NCBI GenBank assembly: GCA_947475245.1
Contig: CANJLW010000003.1
Location: 248,001 to 312,000 of the forward strand
Direction of reading: 5' to 3'
From: Acetobacteraceae bacterium
Lineage (GTDB): Bacteria > Pseudomonadota > Alphaproteobacteria > Acetobacterales > Acetobacteraceae
DNA: 64,000 nucleotides
Positions 26,386 through 35,743 of this stretch are shown here, piece by piece (within the stretch, counting starts at the first letter, position 1; every line of letters begins with the position of its first letter). Below the pieces are notes generated by a model that was not told the DNA's origin, made no database searches, and worked only from the letters and a program-made list of their open reading frames with translations. Position numbers and translations under genes: made by a program.

Positions 26386-27495
26386 ATGCCCGACCCGCTC
26401 GCCCAGGTGACTGCGCTGACCCGCGACCTCGTCATCCTCGACAGCCGCAGCTTCGTCTCCAACCTGCCGGTCGCCGACAGGATAGAGGCTGAATTGGCGG
26501 GCTTTGAGGTGGAGCGTCTGGACTACACCGATGCCGCCGGGATCGCGAAGCGCGTGCTGGTCGCCCATCGCGGCGGCACCGGCGGAATCGCGTTCTCGGG
26601 CCATATGGATACCGTCCCCGATACCGGATGGACGGAAAACCCCTGGGGCGCGCGCATCGACGACGACGGGGTGATGCACGGCCTGGGCACGACCGACATG
26701 AAGGGCCCGGTCGCCGCCGCGATCCTGGCCGCCCGCGCCTTGCCCGGCAACGTGCCGATAACGCTGCTGATCACAACCGACGAGGAAACCACCAAGCAAG
26801 GCGCTCGGCTGATCGCCGAACGCTCCGCCTTGGTGAAGCGTGTCGCCCCAAAGGGGATTTTGGTGGTGGAACCGACCAACCTGATCCCGGTGCGCGGCCA
26901 TCGCAGCCATATCGCCTTTACCTGCGTCGCCACCGGCGTGCAGGCGCACAGCAGCACCGGCAAGGGATTCAACGCGAACTGGGCGCTGATCCCATTCATG
27001 GCCGAGATGAAGACGATCTACGAACGGCTGCGCACCGATCCCACCTTGCAAGACGATGCCTACGATCCGCCGTTCAGTGACTTTAACCTGATCGTCGACA
27101 ATCACGGCGCGGCGATGAACGTGACGGTTCCGCTGGCGACCGCCCGGATCAAGTTCCGCTACTCCGCCGGCATCGATCCGTCCCCCGTGCTGCAAGCGGT
27201 CTATGACGCGGCAAAACGCACGGGCGTCACGGTGACGGAAGCGCGGGAAGGCTTTCCTCCCGAGTTGCCGGCGGATCACCCCTTCGTGCAGCTCTGCGTC
27301 GATCAGGTGGGGTTGGCCCCGCGCACCGCGCCGTACGGCACGGATGCGTCGGAACTACAGGCGATCGCGCCCTGCGTGGTGTTCGGCCCAGGTGACATCG
27401 ATGTCGCGCACAAGCCGATCGAACGCGTGCGGCTCTCGGAACTTGCCGCCGCCATTCCCGTGCTGATCCAACTGGCGGAGCGAATGGCCCGCTGA
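26386..27495 (+). CDS. M20-family peptidase / deacylase
   Basis: The 369-residue zinc hydrolase has GHMDTVPD (His73, Asp75), TTDMKGPVAAAI (Asp104) and TDEETTKQGA (Glu133, Glu134), the metal set of M20 enzymes such as ArgE/DapE/CPG2. The dimerisation domain and C-terminal RTAPYGTDASELQAI are present. The length is shorter than CPG2 and nearer to ArgE/DapE or ArgE-like deacetylases. The start is preceded by GGAAAG. It is convergent with the oligopeptide-binding protein. Confidence 0.9.
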   Translation: MPDPLAQVTALTRDLVILDSRSFVSNLPVADRIEAELAGFEVERLDYTDAAGIAKRVLVAHRGGTGGIAFSGHMDTVPDTGWTENPWGARIDDDGVMHGLGTTDMKGPVAAAILAARALPGNVPITLLITTDEETTKQGARLIAERSALVKRVAPKGILVVEPTNLIPVRGHRSHIAFTCVATGVQAHSSTGKGFNANWALIPFMAEMKTIYERLRTDPTLQDDAYDPPFSDFNLIVDNHGAAMNVTVPLATARIKFRYSAGIDPSPVLQAVYDAAKRTGVTVTEAREGFPPELPADHPFVQLCVDQVGLAPRTAPYGTDASELQAIAPCVVFGPGDIDVAHKPIERVRLSELAAAIPVLIQLAERMAR

Positions 27496-27509
27496 CCGAA
27501 GTCCGGTGC

Positions 27510-29105
27510 CTATCGATCCAGCCAGACGTTTTCGAACCGCGGACTGTTGTAGTTGCTGTTGACCATCGGCACGAAGCCCTTGACCTCCGGCTGCCAGCAG
27601 GTCGCGGAGTCCACATGGTAAACGATGGGGCGGGCGATATCCTGCTGTAGCCGCCGGTCGATTTCCCAGACCAAGGCACGCCGCTTGTCAAAGTCGGTCT
27701 CCTGCGACTGGCGGTCGAACAACGGCTCCAACGCCTTGTTACAGTATTGCGTGAAGTTGCGACCGGACCCGCAGGCATAGTTTTCGTAAAAATTCTGATC
27801 GGGATCGTCGACCGCGCCGCACGTCTGATTCGGGCCGATCGCGTAGTCCTTGCGCGCGATCTTGGGAAACCAGGCGGCGGTATCCACCGGCTCCAGCTCC
27901 GCATCGATATAGATGTGCTTCAGGTCGTCGACCAGAAGGATGCCGGGATCGCGGTGCGTGGGGATATTCCGCGCGGAGACCTTGATCTTCAGCCGATTGT
28001 CCCGCCCGTAACCATGCTTTTCCATCAGCGCGCGGGCCTGGGCGCGGTTCTTCGCAACATCGGGATCGTAGCCTGGCAGGTCGCGCAGCATCTCCGCCGG
28101 CAGGCCCCAAACCCCGTGCGGCAAGGGCTGCATCGCACCGCCGATCACGGATCGTCCTTCCGACAGAATATCGATAAAGGTCTTGCGGTCGATCGTCAGC
28201 GCCACCGCCATGCGGATGTCGGCGTTATCGAAGGGCGCACGCTCCCGATTGATGATCACGTTCACCGCGCAACTATTCGGGGTCAGCCTGCAAATCGCGC
28301 GCGGCGCCTGATCCTGCAGGTTTTTCAGCAGCGGAATGGTGACCTCGTTCGGGAACGTCATGTCGAACTTGCCCGAGGCGAACGCCAACAGCGCGGTAGA
28401 GCGGTTGGTAACGATGGTATACTCGATCCCGTCGAGGTACGGTCGGTCGGCCCGCCAGTAATCCGTATTGCGCGTCAGTTTGATCGACTCATTCTGGCGA
28501 AATTCGACGAATTTGAATGGTCCCGTGCCGATCGGATGCGCCCGCATTTCTCGCGGCGGCACATGGCAGGGATAGACCACGGAATAACCGGACGCGAGCA
28601 GCGACAGCATGGCGGGCTGCGGTCGGTTGAGCTGGAAGGTAACTTGGAAATCGTCGTCGACCGTAACGTCCCGCAGGTTGTGATACCAGCCGTTGCGCAA
28701 ATTGTTCCGCAGAGGTGTCGCGGATTTGCCCTGCAGCAGGTCCCAGGTGCATTTCACGTCGCGCGCGGTGAACGGCTTGCCGTCGTGCCAACGCACGCCC
28801 CGGCGCAGCTTGAAGGTCAACGCGGTGTTATCCGCGCTCCATGCCCAGCTTTCGGCCAGTTCCGGCTGGATCGTCTCGACGCTGTTGCGTTCCTGCTGCT
28901 GGTCGAACAGCACCAGATTGTTGAACACCGCCATGAACGGCACGGTGACGGAGTTGCTGGATTCTTCCAAAATCGACGGGCTGCCGGGGCTGTCGCGATG
29001 CTGCATGCGCAGAATGCCGCCGTACTTCGGCGTTTCGGCGGCGATGCAGGGCAGGATCGACAACGCGGCGAAGACCGCGATCAAAACGCGGGCCCAACGG
29101 ATCAT
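27510..29105 (-). CDS. ABC transporter substrate-binding protein, family 5 (peptide/nickel type)
   Basis: This 531-residue SBP_bac_5 protein starts with a short signal peptide (MIRWARVLIAVFAALSILPCIA) then GGILRMQHRDSP. RRGVRWHDGKPFTARDVKCTWDLL is typical of the DppA/OppA group. The next upstream ATG at 29114 is also possible. No permease or ATPase genes follow, so it is another orphan. Its ligand could be di/oligopeptide, nickel or opine. Confidence 0.93.
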   Translation of the reverse strand: MIRWARVLIAVFAALSILPCIAAETPKYGGILRMQHRDSPGSPSILEESSNSVTVPFMAVFNNLVLFDQQQERNSVETIQPELAESWAWSADNTALTFKLRRGVRWHDGKPFTARDVKCTWDLLQGKSATPLRNNLRNGWYHNLRDVTVDDDFQVTFQLNRPQPAMLSLLASGYSVVYPCHVPPREMRAHPIGTGPFKFVEFRQNESIKLTRNTDYWRADRPYLDGIEYTIVTNRSTALLAFASGKFDMTFPNEVTIPLLKNLQDQAPRAICRLTPNSCAVNVIINRERAPFDNADIRMAVALTIDRKTFIDILSEGRSVIGGAMQPLPHGVWGLPAEMLRDLPGYDPDVAKNRAQARALMEKHGYGRDNRLKIKVSARNIPTHRDPGILLVDDLKHIYIDAELEPVDTAAWFPKIARKDYAIGPNQTCGAVDDPDQNFYENYACGSGRNFTQYCNKALEPLFDRQSQETDFDKRRALVWEIDRRLQQDIARPIVYHVDSATCWQPEVKGFVPMVNSNYNSPRFENVWLDR

Positions 29106-29164
29106 GGACGACATCTCTCTGTTCTTGGCCGGCCTGACTGCGCGCCGGCTGCGCTCCGCAGCAC

Positions 29165-29207
29165 GAGAAAAGCGCGAACCGGCCGACCTGACGGCCAACC
29201 GGTTCGC
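29165..29207 (-). terminator. Rho-independent terminator after the 2-hydroxyacid oxidase
   Basis: GCGAACCGG at 29199-29207 (minus-strand first arm) pairs with CCGGTTCGC at 29174-29182, followed on the minus strand by GCTTTTCTC. It lies just downstream of the stop codon at 29214, and separates that gene from the peptide-binding gene at 29105. Confidence 0.7.
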
Positions 29208-29213
29208 TCCGGG

Positions 29214-30335
29214 TTATTTACCGCTGTATTCCGGGGTCGGGAACAACAACGGAAACGCGCTGTGCGCATGCGGCTGTGTCACGATCGGCGCGTTGCGATG
29301 GACATAGGCGGGATTCAGCTCGTTCAGGCTGCGCGCACCGGCCAGGGCCATGGCAACGCCAAGCTCATGCTCCAGCAGTTCGAGCATCTTGACCACGCCG
29401 GCGGCACCGTCGGCGGCGAGCGCGTAGCAATACATCCGCCCCATCGCCACCGCGTCGGCCCCCAGCGCGATCGCCTTCACGATATCGGTGCCGCGGCAGA
29501 TGCTGCCGTCGACGATCACCTTGGCGCGCCCGCGCACCGCCGCCATCACTTCCGGCAGCACGTCCATCGACCCACGCCCCTGATCGAGCTGGCGACCGCC
29601 GTGATTGGAGACATAAACCCCGTCGACGCCATGCTCGCAGCACAGGGCGGCGTCCTCGGCCGTCGCGATCCCCTTCAGGATCAGCGGCACCGAATGCTTG
29701 TCCTTGAAGTGCTTCACGTTGTCCCAGGTGAACCCAGCCTGCCAGGATTGCCCGGTGGCCGTGGCGCGCCAGGGCTTCACGAAGCGGCCGGCGATGTCGC
29801 GTTCACGCCGGGAATACGCGGCGGTGTCGACGGTGATCGCAAAGGCGTCATAACCGTTGTCGATCGCCCGCTTCACGACATCGTCGATCCAGGCGTCGTC
29901 GCCGCGCACGTAAAGCTGAAAAATCTTCGCGCCGGAGGTCGCCGCCGCGACTTCCTCCAACCCCGGATGCGTCACCGAGCTGACCATGATCGCATTGCCG
30001 AACGCCGAAGACGCCTGACCCGCCGTGGCCGCGCCACCCGCGTCGAACGATTCCAACGAGCCGACCGGGGCCAGGATCACGGGGATGCGCAGCTTGCGGC
30101 CGAACAGCGTCGTGGAGGTGTCGATCTTGGATACGTCCACGCAGACGCGCGGGCGCAACGCGAGCGAATCGAGCGCCATGCGGTTGCGGCGCAGTGTGGT
30201 TTCGGATTCGGTCGCGCCGACCAGATAGCCCCAGATATGGTCCGACAGCTTCGCCCGAGCGGCCGGAATGAATTCGTGCAGACATTGAAAATCGCCGGTC
30301 GGTTCGAACAGATGCTTTGCTTCAGCCTGGTCCAT
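29214..30335 (-). CDS. FMN-dependent alpha-hydroxy-acid oxidase/dehydrogenase
   Basis: The 373-residue TIM-barrel flavoprotein has the FMN-dependent 2-hydroxyacid dehydrogenase signature SNHGGRQLD with the catalytic His-Arg, plus VPLILKGIATAEDA with the FMN-binding Lys. The start MDQAEAKHLFEP follows GGGAGAG. This family oxidises lactate, glycolate, mandelate or related acids. The MFS gene lies 16 bases upstream on the same strand (stop 30352) and may supply the substrate. A terminator hairpin follows. Confidence 0.92.
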   Translation of the reverse strand: MDQAEAKHLFEPTGDFQCLHEFIPAARAKLSDHIWGYLVGATESETTLRRNRMALDSLALRPRVCVDVSKIDTSTTLFGRKLRIPVILAPVGSLESFDAGGAATAGQASSAFGNAIMVSSVTHPGLEEVAAATSGAKIFQLYVRGDDAWIDDVVKRAIDNGYDAFAITVDTAAYSRRERDIAGRFVKPWRATATGQSWQAGFTWDNVKHFKDKHSVPLILKGIATAEDAALCCEHGVDGVYVSNHGGRQLDQGRGSMDVLPEVMAAVRGRAKVIVDGSICRGTDIVKAIALGADAVAMGRMYCYALAADGAAGVVKMLELLEHELGVAMALAGARSLNELNPAYVHRNAPIVTQPHAHSAFPLLFPTPEYSGK

Positions 30336-30351
30336 TGTCGGTCTCTCCCAA

Positions 30352-31605
30352 TCAGGTAGCGCCATCTCGCAAGGTTGGGCCGCTTCGCGCAAGTCCCGGC
30401 CCACCCGGAGAGCCAGGAGGGGGTTCGGCGGGGCGTGTCTCCGGCATGGCCAGGAACAACACCGCGAACCCCAGCGCGCCGACCCCGGCCAGCGCCAGAA
30501 AGGCGGCGGCGGGGCTGGCGACGACAGCGATCCAACCCGCCATCGAGGTGCTGAACGTAGCCCCCAAACCGGCGGCCAACCCGATCGACCCCATCGCCAG
30601 ATTCACATACCCCGTACGCCGGGTCAGATCCGCCGCGATCAGCGGTGCCATCAGCCCAAATACGGTGGCGCTGACGCCGTCCAGCACTTGAAATGCAATC
30701 AGCGGCACCGCGTCGGGATTGGTCGCGAACAGCAGCGCGCGCGCCGGCAACGCCAGAAACCCGACCAACAGGACAGGCCTGCGTCCGATCCGCCGCGCCA
30801 TGGTCCCGGCCCAGGGCGACAACAGCGCCACCACGATCGGCGGCACGACGATGGCGGCGGAGACCACGAACCCCGCCTCCGGCACCCGGCTCGCCAGCAC
30901 GTTCAACGCCAGGGGCAACATCGCCGCGTTGGCGAGGTGAAACAGCACCGCACAGACCGCGAACACATGCAGGCTGGGGTCGGTGTAGATTTGCCAGGCG
31001 GCGTGCGCCCGATCTTTACGCGGCAGCAGCGCGGGATGATCGGCGGCCGCGGCATCCGTCGGCCCCAGCCATGACAGCGCGATCAGCGCGGGAATCGCCA
31101 TCGCGGCGGTCAGAACAAAAATCATCGAATCGGGCAGCGCGTAAGACACCGCTCCCAGCAGCCCGCCGGCCGAGGCATTGCCCAGCGCGGCATAGCGCGC
31201 GTTGATTCCCAGACGCTCCCCGAACGCAGCATGCCCGCACAGCGAAAGCGTCACGACGGCGATGGCCGGTGTCAGGATCGCGCTGGCAACGGCATGAACG
31301 ATCTGCGCGCCCCAGACCGGATAGCGGGTCGGCACCGCCGCCAGCACCAATGCCGCGAGTGCCAGCGCGACCAACGCGGCGGCGGCCAGTCGGCGTTTGC
31401 GATGGATCGCGTCGACCAGCATCCCGCCCGGAACCTGGCTTAGTAACGCCACGCCGGAGCCGATGCTGAGCGCGACGCCGATATCGATCTGATTCCATCC
31501 TTGCAGCGTCAACCACACGCCGACGAATGGCCCAAAGCCGGTCTGCATCGCGGCGGCAAAGAAATTAAGGCCGTTCAGGCCGTGGCGTTTGTGCTGCGCT
31601 TCCAT
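30352..31605 (-). CDS. MFS transporter
   Basis: This 417-residue major facilitator of about 12 helices starts MEAQHKRHGLNGLNFFAAAMQTGFGPFVG. The motif QVPGGMLVDAIHRKRR is the loop 2-3 signature, and TMARRIGRRPVLL lies between helices 8 and 9. It lies directly upstream of the 2-hydroxyacid oxidase on the same strand (16 bases), which makes a shared carboxylate-uptake function plausible. The substrate is not established. Confidence 0.87.
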   Translation of the reverse strand: MEAQHKRHGLNGLNFFAAAMQTGFGPFVGVWLTLQGWNQIDIGVALSIGSGVALLSQVPGGMLVDAIHRKRRLAAAALVALALAALVLAAVPTRYPVWGAQIVHAVASAILTPAIAVVTLSLCGHAAFGERLGINARYAALGNASAGGLLGAVSYALPDSMIFVLTAAMAIPALIALSWLGPTDAAAADHPALLPRKDRAHAAWQIYTDPSLHVFAVCAVLFHLANAAMLPLALNVLASRVPEAGFVVSAAIVVPPIVVALLSPWAGTMARRIGRRPVLLVGFLALPARALLFATNPDAVPLIAFQVLDGVSATVFGLMAPLIAADLTRRTGYVNLAMGSIGLAAGLGATFSTSMAGWIAVVASPAAAFLALAGVGALGFAVLFLAMPETRPAEPPPGSPGGPGLARSGPTLRDGAT

Positions 31606-31693
31606 GACGGTTCCGTTCGCCCGGGTTCGCGCCCAGGCGCGGCCCCAGGTACGGTATCGACCGTATCTGGGCAAGCACACGCACCCGACGGCT

Positions 31694-32728
31694 TTACGGC
31701 TTGCCGGCGCCCAGGCTCGCGTAGACGCTCAGATAGTCTTCCGCCATCCGCCGAGCGGTGAAACGACGGTCGAAGGTTGCGCGAACCTTGGCGCGGTCGA
31801 GGGTATGGACCTTGCCGACCGCCTTGACCGCTTCTTCGATGTTGTTGACCACGAAGCCGGTGACGCCGTCGTCCATCACTTCGGGCACGGACCCGCAGTT
31901 GAACGCGATGACCGGCGTGCCGCACGCCATCGCTTCGATCATCACGAGGCCGAACGGCTCCGGCCAGTCGATCGGGAAAATCAGCGCGTGCGCCCCGGAC
32001 AGGAACGCCGGTTTCTGCGCGTCATTGATCTCGCCGATGAATTCGACATTCGGATTGCCCTGGATCAGCGGCTTGATCTTGCTGTCGTAATATTCCTTGT
32101 CGGCGTTATCGACCTTCGCGGCGATTTTCAGCTTCAGGCCCGCTTTGCCCGCGATCTCGATGGCCCGATCGGCGCCCTTTTCCGGCGAGATGCGGCCCAG
32201 GAACGCGGCATATTCCTGCTTCACCGGCTGCGGCGTCAGAATATTCGGCGGCATGCCGTGATACACCGTGCGCACCCAGTTCAGGTTCGGAATCGGCCGG
32301 CGTTGGCTGTCGGAGATCGACACGAACGGCGATTCCAGGAACGTGCCGTAGGTTTCGACGAATTCCGGTACATCCAGGCGCCCGTGAATCGTCGTCAGAT
32401 ACGGTACTTTCTGCCGGCTGAAGAGCGCCAGCGGGAAATAGTCGATGTGGAAATGCAGCACATCGAACTCGTCCTTGCGGCGATAAATCAGCTCGACCAT
32501 GCGATAGTACGTCGCCACCCAATCCTTGACGGTCGGGTCCAGCCGCAACGCCTGCTCACGCATCGGGGCCAGCGTGGCCGATGTGACCGAATCGCCGCTT
32601 GCAAACAGGGTCACGTCGTGACCCATGGCGACGAGTTCCTCGGTCAAGGAATTGACCACACGCTCCGTGCCGCCATAAAGCTTTGGCGGCACCGCCTCGA
32701 ACAGAGGCGATATCTGAGCAATACGCAT
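31694..32728 (-). CDS. Glycosyltransferase family 4
   Basis: The 344-residue GT-B enzyme begins MRIAQISPLFEAVPPKLYGG (glycine-rich N-terminal loop) and has AAFLGRISPEKGADRAIEIA, FIGEINDAQK and the donor-binding motif DWPEPFGLVMIEAMACGTPVI with the E-x7-E pattern. It is divergent from an MsbA-like exporter. A role in glycan or glycolipid synthesis is likely, but sugar and acceptor are unknown. Confidence 0.92.
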   Translation of the reverse strand: MRIAQISPLFEAVPPKLYGGTERVVNSLTEELVAMGHDVTLFASGDSVTSATLAPMREQALRLDPTVKDWVATYYRMVELIYRRKDEFDVLHFHIDYFPLALFSRQKVPYLTTIHGRLDVPEFVETYGTFLESPFVSISDSQRRPIPNLNWVRTVYHGMPPNILTPQPVKQEYAAFLGRISPEKGADRAIEIAGKAGLKLKIAAKVDNADKEYYDSKIKPLIQGNPNVEFIGEINDAQKPAFLSGAHALIFPIDWPEPFGLVMIEAMACGTPVIAFNCGSVPEVMDDGVTGFVVNNIEEAVKAVGKVHTLDRAKVRATFDRRFTARRMAEDYLSVYASLGAGKP

Positions 32729-32807
32729 GAAAACTTGCCCCGGATTGACTATGGGTTACGAAGTAGCCGACACCGCTTTCCTGTGAATTCAACCGCGTTT
32801 CTTCCGC

Positions 32808-32837
32808 TTGACTTCACAATCCGACCGCGCCTATCAA
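32808..32837 (+). promoter_or_regulatory. Candidate promoter for the ABC exporter gene
   Basis: TTGACT at 32808-32813 and TATCAA at 32832-32837 are separated by 18 bases in the divergent region between the glycosyltransferase and the exporter (32729-32968). No other feature is visible in that gap. The assignment rests on hexamers alone. Confidence 0.4.
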
Positions 32838-32968
32838 TTGTTGGTTGTAGGTGTGGAATATGGCGAAATATCGGCGTCACGGCAACGACGCCGTGGCAGC
32901 GCCATCCTCCCTCCACCCATGCGATCCCAGCCCGCACCCTTGGCTCGGCACAGGAGCCTATCGCCGAC

Positions 32969-34741
32969 ATGGCGCACGATACCGACCTTTCCGCCTATCG
33001 CGGCCGCCCGCTGCGGTTTCTGTTCCATTATGTCCGCCGCCATCCAAGCGGCCACGCGGTCATCCTGATCGCAGTACTCCTGGCCGTGCTGTGCAGCGTT
33101 TCCACCCAGTATGGCCTGAAAAACCTGATCGACGTCGTGTCGATGGGCCGCGAAACCGGCGGGCCGCGCGTCATGGGCGCGTTTCTCCTGCTCTGCGCGC
33201 TGATCGCGTCCGATAACCTGCTGTGGCGGGTCGGCGGCTATGTTGCGCATCGCACCTTCGTCGCCGTCACCGGCGACGTGCGACGCGACCTGTTCGCCCA
33301 TCTGGCCGGGCATTCGCCGAATTATTTCTCCGAACGCCTGCCGGGTGCGCTCGCCAGCCGGGTCAGCGCAACCGCCAACGCGGCCTTCACGCTGGAAAAT
33401 ACCGGCGTCTGGAACGTCATCCCACCCTGCGTCGCCGTCACATTGTCGATCGCCTATATCGGCTCGGTGAACGTCGCGCTGGCGATGACGCTCCTGCTGA
33501 CCGCCGCCGCGGTCGGCGTGCTGATCTTCTGGCTCGCTCGTCGCGGCACGCCGATGCACAGCGACTATGCCGAAAAGGCCGCCGGCGTCGACGGCGAACT
33601 GGTCGATGTCGTCGGCAACTTCAACGTGGTGCGCGCATTCGGCGCCGCCACCCGCGAGCGGCGGCGCTATGCCGCGACGATGGACAAGGAAATGGCGTCG
33701 CGTCGGCGCAGCCTGTACTTCCTTGAACACATCCGTCTGGTGCACGCGATCCTGACCGCCGCGCTGACGGCGGGCGTCGTCGGCTGGGGCTTGCTGTTGT
33801 GGCAGAACGATCGCGCCACCGTCGGCGACATCGTACTGATCACGTCGCTGGCGTTCGGCATCCTGCACGGCACCCGCGACCTCGCCGTTTCATTGGTCGA
33901 TCTGACCCAACACGTCGCCCGCCTGGGAGAGGCCATCGGCGTGCTGCTGCTGCCCCACGAACTGCCCGACGCGCCGAACGCCAAAGAACTCCCCCTCGGC
34001 CGGGGGGAAGTCGTGTTCGACCATGTCAGCTTCGCCTATGCCGGTCGCAAACCGATCCTCAGTGACTTCGATCTGACCATCGCCCCCGGCCAGCGGGTCG
34101 GTCTCGTCGGCTATTCCGGCGCCGGCAAATCCACCGTACTGTCGTTGTTGCAGCGCTATTACGACGTCGCCGGCGGACGCGTGCTGGTGAACGGGCTGGA
34201 TATTCGCGACGTCACCCAGGAAAGCCTGCGCCAGGTTCTGGCGATCGTGCCGCAGGACATCTCTCTGTTCCACCGCTCGGTGCTGGAAAACATCCGCTAC
34301 GCCCGCCCGGACGCGACCGAGGAAGACGTGCTGGCCGCCGCCGACATGGCCCATTGCCGAGAGTTTATCGAGGCTCTGCCGGAAGGCTTCGCCACCATGG
34401 TCGGCGATCGCGGAGTGAAGCTGTCCGGGGGACAACGCCAGCGCCTGGCGATCGCGCGCGCGCTGCTGAAGGACGCGCCGGTACTGCTGCTGGATGAGGC
34501 CACGAGCGCGCTGGACACGGAATCCGAACAGGCGATCCAGGCCGCGCTGGATCGGTTGATGGTCGGACGCACCGTAATCGCGATCGCCCACCGGCTGTCG
34601 ACGCTGCGCAGCTTCGATCGCATCATCGTGATGAACAAGGGCCGCATCGTCGACGACGGATCGCCCGACACGCTTGCCAACCGCCCCGGCCCTTACCGGG
34701 ATTTGCTGCGGAAGCAGCAGATGGGGGCGGTGGAAGCTTAG
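32969..34741 (+). CDS. MsbA/NdvA-like ABC exporter (fused TMD-NBD)
   Basis: The 590-residue half-transporter has six membrane helices (about 20-340) and an ATPase domain with Walker A GYSGAGKST, Q-loop IVPQDISLFHRSVLENIRYA, signature LSGGQRQRLAIARALL and LLLDEATSALD. The start MAHDTDLSAYRGRPLRFLF follows AGGAG at 12 bases. Homodimers of this type move lipids, glycans or drugs. A glycosyltransferase is divergent from it, suggesting glycan export, though no linked cluster proves it. Confidence 0.9.
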   Translation: MAHDTDLSAYRGRPLRFLFHYVRRHPSGHAVILIAVLLAVLCSVSTQYGLKNLIDVVSMGRETGGPRVMGAFLLLCALIASDNLLWRVGGYVAHRTFVAVTGDVRRDLFAHLAGHSPNYFSERLPGALASRVSATANAAFTLENTGVWNVIPPCVAVTLSIAYIGSVNVALAMTLLLTAAAVGVLIFWLARRGTPMHSDYAEKAAGVDGELVDVVGNFNVVRAFGAATRERRRYAATMDKEMASRRRSLYFLEHIRLVHAILTAALTAGVVGWGLLLWQNDRATVGDIVLITSLAFGILHGTRDLAVSLVDLTQHVARLGEAIGVLLLPHELPDAPNAKELPLGRGEVVFDHVSFAYAGRKPILSDFDLTIAPGQRVGLVGYSGAGKSTVLSLLQRYYDVAGGRVLVNGLDIRDVTQESLRQVLAIVPQDISLFHRSVLENIRYARPDATEEDVLAAADMAHCREFIEALPEGFATMVGDRGVKLSGGQRQRLAIARALLKDAPVLLLDEATSALDTESEQAIQAALDRLMVGRTVIAIAHRLSTLRSFDRIIVMNKGRIVDDGSPDTLANRPGPYRDLLRKQQMGAVEA

Positions 34742-34881
34742 CGCTTCCAACGCCGGCGGTTGATCGTCCGGAGGCGCATCGGAACCCCGCCCTCCCGAGA
34801 AATGGCCGGTACGACGGCCCCCTTGCCCGCGCCCCGGCCTCCGTGCGACGAGAGACACCGACAGGAAGCGCCAACACAGCC

Positions 34882-34898
34882 GATTCCCCAGGGGAATC
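34882..34898 (+). promoter_or_regulatory. Perfect 17-base palindrome upstream of fabI
   Basis: GATTCCCC-A-GGGGAATC sits 11 bases before the fabI start, immediately upstream of the AAAGGAG ribosome site. Its perfect symmetry and position suit an operator or an mRNA hairpin just 5' of the ribosome site. Confidence 0.5.
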
Positions 34899-34909
34899 AA
34901 AGGAGCACC

Positions 34910-35743
34910 ATGGCCGATAGCGCACTCCCCACCCGCGGGACCCTGATGCAAGGCAAACGCGGATTGATAATGGGCGTCGCCAACGACCGTTCACTCGGAT
35001 GGGGAATCGCCGCCGCCTGCGCCGCCCAGGGCGCGGAGCTGGCCTTTACCTTTCAGGGCGAAGCGCTGGAACGCCGGGTGCGGCCACTGGCGGAATCGAT
35101 CGGCTCCAGCCTGCTGTTTCCCTGCGATGTCGCCGACGACGCCAGCGTCGACGCCGCCTTCACCGCGCTGGGGCAACACTGGGACGGCATCGATTTCCTG
35201 GTCCACGCGATCGGCTTTGCCGACAAGGCCTATCTGCGCGGCCGCTACCTCGACACGCCGCGCGCCGCCTTCCTGCAGGCCATGGATATCTCCTGCTACT
35301 CCTTCGTCTCGGTCAGCCAACGCGCCGTGCCGATGATGCGCCCCGGCGGATCGCTGCTGACTCTGTCCTATCTGGGGGCGGAGCGCGTGGTGCCGCACTA
35401 CAACGTCATGGGCGTCGCCAAGGCGGCGTTGGAGGCATCGATCCGCTACCTCGCCGCCGATCTCGGCGATATCGGCATCCGCGTGAACGGCATCAGCGCC
35501 GGGCCCATCAAGACCCTGGCGGCCAGCGGTATCGGCGATTTCCGATACATCCTGCGCTGGAACCAGTTGAACGCGCCGATGCGCCGCAATGTCACGATCG
35601 AGGAAGTCGGCGGCGCCGGCGTCTATCTGCTGTCCGACCTGTCGTCCGGCGTGACCGGAGAGGTGCATCACGTCGATTGCGGCTACCACACCGTCGGCAT
35701 GAAGCACCCCGACGCGCCCGACATCGCGATCGTTGAGGGCTGA
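34910..35743 (+). CDS. fabI: Enoyl-[acyl-carrier-protein] reductase FabI
   Basis: The 277-residue NADH-dependent reductase carries out the last step of fatty-acid elongation. It has [14 protein letters not shown] (NAD-binding), [18 protein letters not shown] with the Tyr-x6-Lys active-site pair, and typical [24 protein letters not shown] precedes the start. The TGA overlaps the aroC ATG by one base (TGATGA), so the two are a translationally coupled pair. fabI is the target of triclosan and isoniazid-type inhibitors. Confidence 0.95.
   Translation: MADSALPTRGTLMQGKRGLIMGVANDRSLGWGIAAACAAQGAELAFTFQGEALERRVRPLAESIGSSLLFPCDVADDASVDAAFTALGQHWDGIDFLVHAIGFADKAYLRGRYLDTPRAAFLQAMDISCYSFVSVSQRAVPMMRPGGSLLTLSYLGAERVVPHYNVMGVAKAALEASIRYLAADLGDIGIRVNGISAGPIKTLAASGIGDFRYILRWNQLNAPMRRNVTIEEVGGAGVYLLSDLSSGVTGEVHHVDCGYHTVGMKHPDAPDIAIVEG

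Noticed and set aside
27747-30359. 870-residue open frame opposite the peptide-binding protein and 2-hydroxyacid oxidase
   Set aside because: It spans two real genes on the other strand and has no domain pattern or ribosome site.
31589-32968. 460-residue N-terminal extension of the ABC exporter
   Set aside because: It is antisense to the glycosyltransferase; the ATG at 32969 matches homologous N-termini.
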